Positions 57,894 to 64,000 of a stretch of DNA of 64,000 bases are shown here, one piece after another. How positions within the stretch are numbered: position 1 is the stretch's first letter; every line of letters starts with the position of its first letter. The notes below the pieces were generated by a model. The model was not told the DNA's origin, made no database searches, and saw only the letters and a list, made by a program, of their open reading frames with translations. A program made the translations under genes and the position numbers. This stretch comes from GWA1-54-10 sp964349675 (GTDB lineage Bacteria; Patescibacteriota; Minisyncoccia; Phycocordibacterales; SBAW01): NCBI GenBank assembly GCA_964349675.1, contig CAYGHD010000002.1, positions 1-64,000 of the forward strand, in the 5' to 3' direction.

Positions 57894-58942
57894 GCACCTT
57901 TTCCGACCGCTTCGTACCACTTTTTTCAAATGACATCGGTATCGACTTGGGTACCGCCAATACGCTTGTCTATTTGCGCGGCAAGGGGATTGTGGTCAGC
58001 GAGCCATCGGTGGTTGCGGTTAACCAAAAAACCAGTCAGGTTGTGGCGGTTGGTCAGGCAGCAAAAGATATGCTCGGCCGCACCCCGGGGCACCTTATTG
58101 CGGTGCGCCCGCTCGTTGACGGCGTCGTCTCAGACTTTGAAGCAACTGAAGAGATGCTCGCGTATTTAATCAACCGCGCACAAGGCACCTCTCGCAGACT
58201 GTTGGGCCCCCGTGCGGTCATTGGAGTGCCAGCGGGGATTACCAACGTCGAGATGCGCGCGGTAAAAGATGCTGCCCAAAATGCTGGTGCGCGCGAAGTG
58301 CATATTGTCGAGGAACCGGTTGCGGCGGCGCTCGGCGTGCGGCTCCCTATACGCGAGGCGGTCGGAAGTATGATCGTCGATATGGGTGGCGGGACGGTTG
58401 ATATTGCCGTACTCTCGCTTGGCGGGATTGTGCGCGCAAAAAACTTGCGCGTTGCGGGAGACAAACTCAACCAAGACATTATTGCGTATGTGCGCTCTGA
58501 GTTTAAAATTTTAATTGGTGAAAAAACGGCAGAGAACGTAAAAATCGCCATCGGCTCGGTCATCGAAGAGGGGAGTCGTATGGAGTCTGTAGTCCGCGGG
58601 CGCGACCTGATAACCGGCTTGCCGCGTGAAATTATCTTGACCGACCAAGATGTTCGCGAAGCGATATCGCAATCAATCGATACGTTGGTAGAGTCGGTAC
58701 GCGAAGTGCTTGAGACAACGCCGCCGGAGATTCTCTCGGATATTATGCGTTCAGGCATTATGTTGGCTGGAGGAGGCGCGCTGCTCAAGGGGCTTGATCA
58801 ATTGCTTGCACAGTGGCTCAAGGTGCCGGTCTTTGTTGCTGACGATCCGCTAACAGCAGTGGTGCGTGGCACCGGAGTGATTTTAGAGAACATTAATCTG
58901 CATAGAGACTTGCTGCTTGAACATGATGATGACTTCGCGTAA
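57890..58942 (+). CDS. mreB: Rod-shape protein MreB, copy 2
   Basis: A 350-residue bacterial actin. Phosphate-1 is GIDLGTANTLVYLRGKG, phosphate-2 IVDMGGGTVDIAVLSLGG, and the adenosine motif MLAGGGALLKGLDQLL. It starts the rod-complex cluster mreB-mreC-mreD-mrdA and overlaps proS at its start and mreC at its end. Confidence 0.95.
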   Translation: MSTFSDRFVPLFSNDIGIDLGTANTLVYLRGKGIVVSEPSVVAVNQKTSQVVAVGQAAKDMLGRTPGHLIAVRPLVDGVVSDFEATEEMLAYLINRAQGTSRRLLGPRAVIGVPAGITNVEMRAVKDAAQNAGAREVHIVEEPVAAALGVRLPIREAVGSMIVDMGGGTVDIAVLSLGGIVRAKNLRVAGDKLNQDIIAYVRSEFKILIGEKTAENVKIAIGSVIEEGSRMESVVRGRDLITGLPREIILTDQDVREAISQSIDTLVESVREVLETTPPEILSDIMRSGIMLAGGGALLKGLDQLLAQWLKVPVFVADDPLTAVVRGTGVILENINLHRDLLLEHDDDFA

Positions 58943-59684
58943 GTACACACAGCGCAGTGGGTGGCGCGCACGAGCGCTTTCTTCGCTTGCGCCAGCATTG
59001 TTATTGTTTTTAACACTAGTCGCTTTGTTGATGTGGCGCGGTTTTTTTTCTGGTCTGTTGCTGTCGGCTATGGCCCCGGTGCGCTCTCTGCAGGCGGTTT
59101 GGTATGGGTCTGAGGTTGTAGCGCTTAAAGCGGCGCTTGCATCAAGCACGGCACTGCTTGCTGATCGCGAGATATTGTATGCAGAAAATCTAGAGCTCAA
59201 AAAGCGTCTCAATCGCGACGCCAGTGTCGCGGTGATCCTTGCGGGTGTTGTGTTGCGTCCGCCGGGTGTTCCGTACGACACGTTGGTGGTCGACGCTGGG
59301 GCAAGAGAGGGTGTTGCCGTGGGGGATATGGTTGCTGCGGGCGGCACTGTGCTCATTGGAAGAGTATTTGAAGTCTACGGTACGACCTCCCGGGTGAGGC
59401 TTTTTTCGGCGCCGGGGGAGGTGTATGATGCGCTGCTTAAAACAGCAGATCGCGCAGTGCCGGTGCAGGTAGAGGGGCAAGGCAGCGGCTCGTTGACGAC
59501 GCAGGTGCCGGTTGGCGTGTCGGTGGCTGTCGGCGACGCTATTGTTTTTCCAGACAGTACGGGAGGTTATGCAAGCGTGGTGTCTGCAGTAGTGGCAGAG
59601 GATGGCGCTTCATTTAAAAAAATATATGCACGGCTCCCTGTTGACCCCCTCGAGCTTACGTTTGTTGAAATTTGGAAACACTAG
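58923..59684 (+). CDS. mreC: Rod-shape protein MreC
   Basis: A 253-residue single-pass protein that links MreB to wall enzymes. One membrane helix (SSLAPALLLFLTLVALLMWRG) is followed by a coiled coil (about residues 60-95) and two beta domains (VDAGAREGVAVGDMVAAGGTVLIG, and later VGDAIVFPDSTGGY). It overlaps mreB-2 by 20 nt. A TTG two codons earlier is an alternative start. Confidence 0.85.
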   Translation: MMMTSRKYTQRSGWRARALSSLAPALLLFLTLVALLMWRGFFSGLLLSAMAPVRSLQAVWYGSEVVALKAALASSTALLADREILYAENLELKKRLNRDASVAVILAGVVLRPPGVPYDTLVVDAGAREGVAVGDMVAAGGTVLIGRVFEVYGTTSRVRLFSAPGEVYDALLKTADRAVPVQVEGQGSGSLTTQVPVGVSVAVGDAIVFPDSTGGYASVVSAVVAEDGASFKKIYARLPVDPLELTFVEIWKH

Positions 59685-59688
59685 CCAT

Positions 59689-59970
59689 ATGATGCGCTCC
59701 TCGATACTTCTTTGGGTTTCGGTGCTCGCGGGAGTAGGGAGTGTTGCTGTCCCTTTTTGGCCGCTTTCGCTTTTGGCGATAGGAAGCGCCGCGCTTGGCA
59801 AGCATACTGCCGTGGCGCTGATGCTCGGTGTTTTTTTTGATGTGCTATATGGCACATCCACCTTCTTTTCTTTTTTGTATATACCCTGCACCGTTTTTGC
59901 GCTCAGCAGCATTGCGCTGCGGTATGTATTATCAAACATACTCCGCAAACCGCTGACAGATAGGCTATAA
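59689..59970 (+). CDS. Small MreD-like membrane protein
   Basis: A 93-residue protein with three to four membrane helices (SILLWVSVLAGVGSVAVPFW, AVALMLGVFFDVLYGT, FSFLYIPCTVFALSSIALRYV). Its position between mreC and mrdA and the segment GVFFDVLYG point to a reduced MreD; at 93 residues it is much shorter than E. coli MreD (162). Its stop codon lies within the mrdA -10. Confidence 0.7.
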   Translation: MMRSSILLWVSVLAGVGSVAVPFWPLSLLAIGSAALGKHTAVALMLGVFFDVLYGTSTFFSFLYIPCTVFALSSIALRYVLSNILRKPLTDRL

Positions 59971-59971
59971 T
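59966..59971 (+). promoter_or_regulatory. -10 hexamer TATAAT of mrdA
   Basis: TATAAT contains the TAA stop of the MreD-like gene and ends 7 nt before the mrdA ATG. Confidence 0.65.
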
Positions 59972-59978
59972 CGGGCAC

Positions 59979-61667
59979 ATGTGGTTTAGGAAATACCGGA
60001 GAAAAAAACTCCATACAGAAATCCATCCCGATGAAATTTTGATCGACGCATCAAACGTTGCAGATTTTGACCGTGACCAGTTTGAAGGCAGGCTTGAACG
60101 CCCCTTAGGGAGCCGCACGTTTGTTGTTGCTGGAATTTGTTTGTCGGCATTGTTCGCTCTCTTACTGATGCGAGTGGGCACGCTGCAAATCGTGCAGGGA
60201 AAAACATTTGCAGAGCGCGCCCGCAATAACCAGCTTGCCCAAGATATTGTATTTGCAGACCGCGGTGTCATCGCAGACCGCAACGGCATCCCTCTTGCCT
60301 ATAACGAGCGTGATGCGGTCACTGATGATTTTGCCCGCCGCGTGTATGCTGCATACCAGGGACTCGCGCATGTGGTTGGGTATGTAAAGCCGCCAACAAA
60401 AGACTCCTCCGGCGTCTATTTTCGCAGCGTGTTTGAAGGGGTCGAGGGCGCTGAAGAAGTATTTAATTCGGTGCTTATGGGAGAAAACGGGATGAAGCTC
60501 ACCGAGACCAACGTGCGCGGGAAGGTCGTATCTGAAAGTATTGTAGAGCCGGCAAAAATGGGGCAAAAGGTGGTGCTTTCAGTGGATGCGGTAGTAACCC
60601 AAGGGCTGTATAAGGCAATAGCAGCCCGGGTGGCAGAGTCAAAATTCCAAGGAGGCGCTGGAGTCATTATGGATGTTCACACCGGCGAGATCATTGCGCT
60701 CACGAGTTATCCCGAATTTCCGCAAAACGATTTGCAAAAAGGCGACGCTGCTGTTTTTAAATCGCTCATGGCTGACAGCAGACAGCCTTTTTTGGATAGA
60801 GCGGTGGATGGTTTGTATGCGCCGGGATCCATCGTGAAGCCCATCGTTGCTGCCGCAGCGCTCGCCGAGGGGGTGATATCCGAGCATAAACAAATCCTCT
60901 CGACCGGCTCTATTAGTATTCCAAACGCCTACGATCCAAAACGTCCGACCGTATTCCGCGACTGGAAGGCGCATGGATGGGTGGATATGCGAGAGGCGAT
61001 TTCGGTCTCTTCAGACGTATATTTTTATGCAGTAGGCGGCGGCTATAAAGATCAATTGGGACTTGGGATTGAGCGGTTGGAAAAATATTATCGTCTGTTT
61101 GGGTTTGGGCAAGATGCGGGGCTGGCAGGGTTTAGTGCTAAAACGGGCAACATCCCGACCATTGCATGGAAAGCAAAAACTTTTCCTGAAGACCCAAATT
61201 GGCGGGTTGGGAACACCTACCACACCGCAATTGGACAGTACGGCATGCTCGTAACACCGCTTCAGGCGGTGCGGGCAGCTGCAGCACTCGCAAATAATGG
61301 AACATTATTAACCCCCTCTATTGTCGCCAGTTCCACACCACAAGGAGCGTCTATCGGGCTCCCCGCGCATGCGCTCCAAGTTGCGCGCGAAGGGATGCGG
61401 CAAAGCGTGACGAACGGTATTGCGCAGGCAGTTAAGTTTGATTTCGTGCATGTTGCTGCAAAAACCGGCACCGCACAAATTGGGGTGCGCAACGAATATA
61501 TAAATTCATGGATGATCGGATTCTTCCCCTATGAAAACCCTCGCTATGCCTACGCGGTGGTGATGGAACGGGGGCCTGCAGGCACCTTAATGGGCGCGCC
61601 TGCGGCAACAGGACAGTTTTTTATGTGGATGCGTGAGTATGCCCCAGAGTATCTGAAAGGGGAGTAA
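59979..61667 (+). CDS. mrdA: Penicillin-binding protein 2 (transpeptidase)
   Basis: A 562-residue class B PBP that cross-links lateral wall peptidoglycan. One membrane helix (TFVVAGICLSALFALLLMRVG), a dimerisation domain, then the transpeptidase domain. Motifs are APGSIVKP (SxxK), SVSSDVYF (SxD in place of SxN), and AAKTGTAQ (KTG). It is the last gene of the rod cluster. A tiny ribosome-binding-site-led frame follows its stop. Confidence 0.94.
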   Translation: MWFRKYRRKKLHTEIHPDEILIDASNVADFDRDQFEGRLERPLGSRTFVVAGICLSALFALLLMRVGTLQIVQGKTFAERARNNQLAQDIVFADRGVIADRNGIPLAYNERDAVTDDFARRVYAAYQGLAHVVGYVKPPTKDSSGVYFRSVFEGVEGAEEVFNSVLMGENGMKLTETNVRGKVVSESIVEPAKMGQKVVLSVDAVVTQGLYKAIAARVAESKFQGGAGVIMDVHTGEIIALTSYPEFPQNDLQKGDAAVFKSLMADSRQPFLDRAVDGLYAPGSIVKPIVAAAALAEGVISEHKQILSTGSISIPNAYDPKRPTVFRDWKAHGWVDMREAISVSSDVYFYAVGGGYKDQLGLGIERLEKYYRLFGFGQDAGLAGFSAKTGNIPTIAWKAKTFPEDPNWRVGNTYHTAIGQYGMLVTPLQAVRAAAALANNGTLLTPSIVASSTPQGASIGLPAHALQVAREGMRQSVTNGIAQAVKFDFVHVAAKTGTAQIGVRNEYINSWMIGFFPYENPRYAYAVVMERGPAGTLMGAPAATGQFFMWMREYAPEYLKGE

Positions 61668-61668
61668 G

Positions 61669-61746
61669 ATGGGCTTGCTTTTTTGGACTTTGGACGGTAA
61701 GATTATCCCTCGACGGCCACTCTTACCACTGTTCCCTAACTACTAA
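61669..61746 (+). CDS. Possible 25-residue leader or microprotein
   Basis: ATG is one nucleotide after the mrdA stop, with GGGGAG just upstream inside the mrdA end. The peptide begins MGLLFWTLDGKIIPRRP and ends LPLFPNY. The same DNA forms a hairpin (GGTAAGA with TCTTACC). It could be a translationally coupled microprotein or a chance frame; nothing else fills the 92 nt before greA. Confidence 0.3.
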   Translation: MGLLFWTLDGKIIPRRPLLPLFPNY

Positions 61747-61759
61747 AACCTAATTTTAT

Positions 61760-62221
61760 ATGACCGAAGAACTTATTTCGCAAGAAAAATTTGAAGAGCT
61801 CACTAAAGAGCTTGAAGCGCTGCACACAACGCGCCGCAAAGAGGTAGCAGAGCAGCTTGAGTACGCTCGGTCGCTGGGCGATTTGTCGGAAAATGCAGAA
61901 TACCAAGAGGCGCGTGAGATGCAGGCTGCGGTAGAAGAGCGCGTCCAAAAACTTGAGGCTATTTTAAAAAATGCAAAAATCGTGCGCGGTATCAAAACCG
62001 ACTCCGTCAGCATGGGGTCAACAGTCACGGTGCAAAATTTAAGCGGGGAGGATAAGCACACCTATATCATCGTCGGTGCAGAAGAGGCAGACATGTTTGC
62101 CGGAAAAATCTCATATCACTCACCTTTGGGTGCTGCACTATTGAATAAAAAGAAAGGGGATGAGTTTTCCTTCCATACTCCAAAAGGTACGCAGAAGTAC
62201 AAAATTTTAAAGGTTGAATAG
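61760..62221 (+). CDS. greA: Transcription elongation factor GreA
   Basis: A 153-residue factor that rescues stalled RNA polymerase by stimulating RNA cleavage. The N-terminal coiled coil holds the acidic tip LGDLSENAEYQEAREMQ (catalytic Asp and Glu), and the C-terminal FKBP-like domain contains SPLGAALLNKKKGDEFSFHTPKG. Length is usual. Confidence 0.95.
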   Translation: MTEELISQEKFEELTKELEALHTTRRKEVAEQLEYARSLGDLSENAEYQEAREMQAAVEERVQKLEAILKNAKIVRGIKTDSVSMGSTVTVQNLSGEDKHTYIIVGAEEADMFAGKISYHSPLGAALLNKKKGDEFSFHTPKGTQKYKILKVE

Positions 62222-62236
62222 TCGGCAGCACAACGG

Positions 62237-62242
62237 TATGCT
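62237..62242 (+). promoter_or_regulatory. -10 hexamer TATGCT of lysS
   Basis: TATGCT ends 6 nt before the lysS ATG. Confidence 0.45.
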
Positions 62243-62248
62243 GTAGGT

Positions 62249-63829
62249 ATGTTTTGGCTTGACCGAGTATTCGGGCAGATAGAAGTGTCTTTGAAAGATG
62301 CTATTGCGTCGGGAAGGACGCTCGTGGTGCGGGATGAAAAGACCGCCTCTGGCCGCGTGCACGTGGGCTCAATGCGCGCACTTGCGCTGCATGCGGCAAT
62401 TGCCGAGCGGCTTGGGGAGGCCGGTATTCCGCATGTATTTAAATACGAGATCAACGACATCGACCCTATGGATGGGTTGCCCGTGTATCTCGACCAGGCA
62501 GTACACGAAAAAGAAATGGGGAAGCCACTGTATACCATTCCATCGCCTGACGGAAAAGCAAAAAACTTCGCAGAGTATTTTGCTGCAGAATATATGGCTG
62601 CCATACAAACAGCCGGATTTACCCCAGAGTTTTATCGCGCAAGCGAGCTCTATCAATCGGGGAAGATGAATGCCGCGATTGAGCTGGCGCTGACGCGTGC
62701 TGGGGTTATCCGCGCTATCTACAAAGAGGTCTCTGGTGCCGAGCGTCCAGATGACTGGTTCCCGCTTTCGGTTATTTGCGAGAAGTGCGGCAAAGTAGGT
62801 ACCACTAAAGTATTTGCATTTGATGGAGAAAAGGTGTCATACCGCTGCGTGCCCAATGCGGTTGCGTGGGCAGTAGGGTGTGGCCATGAGGGGACTGTAT
62901 CTCCCTATAATGGCAATGCAAAACTACCATGGAAGGTTGAATGGCCGGCAAAGTGGTTTGTAGTCGGTGTTGATATTGAAGGCGGCGGCAAAGATCACTA
63001 TTCAAAAGGAGGTGCCCGCGATGTTGCGCGGCGTATTGCGCGGGAGGTGTTTGACTACCCAGAGCCCTTTGGCGTCCCTAATGAATTCTTTCTAGTAGGG
63101 GGCAAAAAAATGTCATCCTCAAAAGGTGCCGGATCTTCTGCGCAAGAAATTGTTGACTTGCTGCCTGCGCACTTGTTCCGGTTGGCACTGTTTGGTAAAG
63201 ATATCAACCAACAGATTAACTTTGATCCGGAAGGAGAGACCATTCCTATACTCTTTGATACGTATGACAAGTTGGCACAAAAGCAATGGGATGGTGTCGT
63301 CGACGATGAGACACGGTTGTTTGCATATCTCTTTCCCAAAGGGATGCCGTCTCGCCGTTTTTTACCGCGTTTTTCACAAATCGCTTTTATGGTGCAGATG
63401 CCGCATATGCAGCTTGAGGACGAAGTAGCTGCTTTGAAAGGCAGCGCACTGACACCCGAAGACAAAGCAGAGGTTGCAGAGCGTGCGTTGTATGCAAAAC
63501 GCTGGCTCGACCGCTATGCCCCAGAGAAGTTTGTATATAAGCTGCAAGAGTCTTTGCCTGAAGCTGCAAAAAACCTAAGCGACGTGCAAAAAAAGGCACT
63601 TGGTATGTTGGCAGAATATATAGAAGCTTCAGCGGCGATGCCAAACGGAGAAGATCTGCATCATTTTTTGCACGGACTGAAAGATTCAGTGCCTATTGTC
63701 CCGAGCGACCTATTTAAAGCAATGTATGGGGCATTTTTAGCGAAAGAAAGCGGCCCCAAAGCAGGGTGGTTTTTGTCGAGTTTAGACCGCACTTTCGTAC
63801 TTACACGTCTCAAGGAAGTAGCCGAATAA
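62249..63829 (+). CDS. lysS: Lysyl-tRNA synthetase, class I
   Basis: A 526-residue synthetase of the class I (archaeal) type, unrelated to the class II LysRS of E. coli. The HIGH counterpart is GRVHVGSMR, the KMSKS counterpart GGKKMSSSKG, and an internal zinc pair lies at ICEKCGKVG with the later RCVPN and GCGH. Class I LysRS is found in archaea, spirochaetes, alphaproteobacteria and many CPR. It ends in a strong terminator before mraZ. Confidence 0.95.
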   Translation: MFWLDRVFGQIEVSLKDAIASGRTLVVRDEKTASGRVHVGSMRALALHAAIAERLGEAGIPHVFKYEINDIDPMDGLPVYLDQAVHEKEMGKPLYTIPSPDGKAKNFAEYFAAEYMAAIQTAGFTPEFYRASELYQSGKMNAAIELALTRAGVIRAIYKEVSGAERPDDWFPLSVICEKCGKVGTTKVFAFDGEKVSYRCVPNAVAWAVGCGHEGTVSPYNGNAKLPWKVEWPAKWFVVGVDIEGGGKDHYSKGGARDVARRIAREVFDYPEPFGVPNEFFLVGGKKMSSSKGAGSSAQEIVDLLPAHLFRLALFGKDINQQINFDPEGETIPILFDTYDKLAQKQWDGVVDDETRLFAYLFPKGMPSRRFLPRFSQIAFMVQMPHMQLEDEVAALKGSALTPEDKAEVAERALYAKRWLDRYAPEKFVYKLQESLPEAAKNLSDVQKKALGMLAEYIEASAAMPNGEDLHHFLHGLKDSVPIVPSDLFKAMYGAFLAKESGPKAGWFLSSLDRTFVLTRLKEVAE

Positions 63830-63853
63830 AACCCCTCACCAGGCGCACAAAAG

Positions 63854-63877
63854 ACCCCTTTCGAGGGGTATTTTTTT
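63854..63877 (+). terminator. lysS intrinsic terminator
   Basis: ACCCCT pairs with AGGGGT around a short loop, followed by a seven-T run. Confidence 0.9.
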
Positions 63878-63885
63878 GTGGATAA
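63877..63885 (-). promoter_or_regulatory. Single DnaA-box match
   Basis: TTATCCACA on the minus strand is a perfect 9-mer of the DnaA consensus. It stands alone, so it is not an origin; it might link the mraZ region to DnaA, or be chance. Confidence 0.3.
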
Positions 63886-63897
63886 CATGCGCGCGCT

Positions 63898-63942
63898 GTG
63901 GGACAAAGTGTCATATACTAGTATGTAGTGGGACAAAGTGGG
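63898..63942 (+). promoter_or_regulatory. MraZ-box operator around the mraZ promoter
   Basis: GTGGGACAAAGTG occurs at 63898 and again at 63928, exactly 30 bp apart; the second is extended to GTGGG-ACAAA-GTGGG. They flank a TATACT -10 (63914-63919). Direct GTGGG repeats with 10-bp period are the known MraZ target, so this is probably autoregulation. Confidence 0.8.
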
Positions 63943-63962
63943 ATGTCCTCTGAAAAACCCTT

Positions 63963-64000
63963 ATGCTGATTGGCGAATATCTACACACACTTGATAGTAA
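63963..64000 (+). CDS. mraZ: Transcriptional regulator MraZ (5' end only)
   Basis: The window ends 38 nt into this gene. The twelve visible codons read MLIGEYLHTLDS, which matches the start of MraZ proteins (typically MFxGEYxHTLDxKGR). The upstream GTGGG repeats support the call. MraZ normally heads the dcw division and wall cluster, which probably continues beyond the window. Confidence 0.8.
   Translation, partial: MLIGEYLHTLDS

Noticed and set aside
63877..63942. Replication origin suggested by a perfect DnaA box
   Set aside because: There is one box only, no AT-rich unwinding region with clustered boxes, and no dnaA or dnaN gene nearby; the mraZ operator explains the other repeats.

Overview
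The window looks like a chromosomal segment of a Patescibacteria/CPR bacterium, most likely of the Parcubacteria type. This rests on gene content and style rather than a database match. The cues are short core proteins (a 425-residue ProRS without the editing insertion, a 220-residue delta'-like clamp-loader subunit), a class I LysRS, a DUF5679 Cys protein, a bacterial SET-domain protein, a very large Rhs/YD protein, dense gene packing, and no visible metabolic biosynthesis apart from nucleotide reduction and cell-wall steps.

Layout. Positions 1-5.8 kb hold the 3' part of rpoC, then dnaG and the housekeeping sigma factor. From 5.9 to 18 kb there are an ATP-grasp enzyme, a PD-(D/E)XK nuclease, a DsbA-like thiol oxidoreductase, a DEDD exonuclease, hisS, truB, an unusual ribonucleotide reductase pair (nrdB and nrdA, class Ic signature), a SET-domain protein and uppP. 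From 18 to 24.4 kb lies a 1929-residue Rhs protein with an AT-rich C-terminal tip, a candidate immunity gene and a displaced Rhs core fragment. From 24.4 to 33.7 kb come an RND pump with its adaptor, a sigma-32 (RpoH) type factor and several single-gene cassettes. At 33.9-34.2 kb is a tRNA-Asn(GUU) split by a 230-nt group I intron. The stretch from 34.2 to about 40.7 kb looks like an island lying between the tRNA 3' end and an 18-nt relic copy of it. It carries a truncated N6-methylase, a cyclopropane-fatty-acid synthase cassette, SGNH hydrolase, RdgB/HAM1 and Nudix enzymes, and an IMPase-like phosphatase. From 41 to 64 kb the segment returns to core functions: fmt/def, murA, two mreB genes with mreC, mreD and mrdA, nth, frr, rseP, proS, greA and lysS. 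The window ends in the first codons of mraZ behind a repeated MraZ-box operator.

The strongest overall pattern is that genes fall into two architectures. About twenty mostly conserved genes have a -10 hexamer (TATACT or a TAnnnT relative) only 6-10 nt before the start codon and no Shine-Dalgarno sequence, so their mRNAs should be leaderless. Thirteen genes, nearly all of unknown function but including the RpoH-like sigma factor and the cyclopropane synthase, have a Shine-Dalgarno sequence behind a real 5' UTR; most also have a TTGACA-like -35 with 16-17 bp spacing and their own intrinsic terminator. These look like self-contained expression cassettes, and several sit next to direct repeats, tRNA relics or duplicated gene ends.

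All promoter, intron and cassette statements come from reading the sequence. Functional names come from family motifs. Mobility, leaderless translation and immunity roles are inferences.
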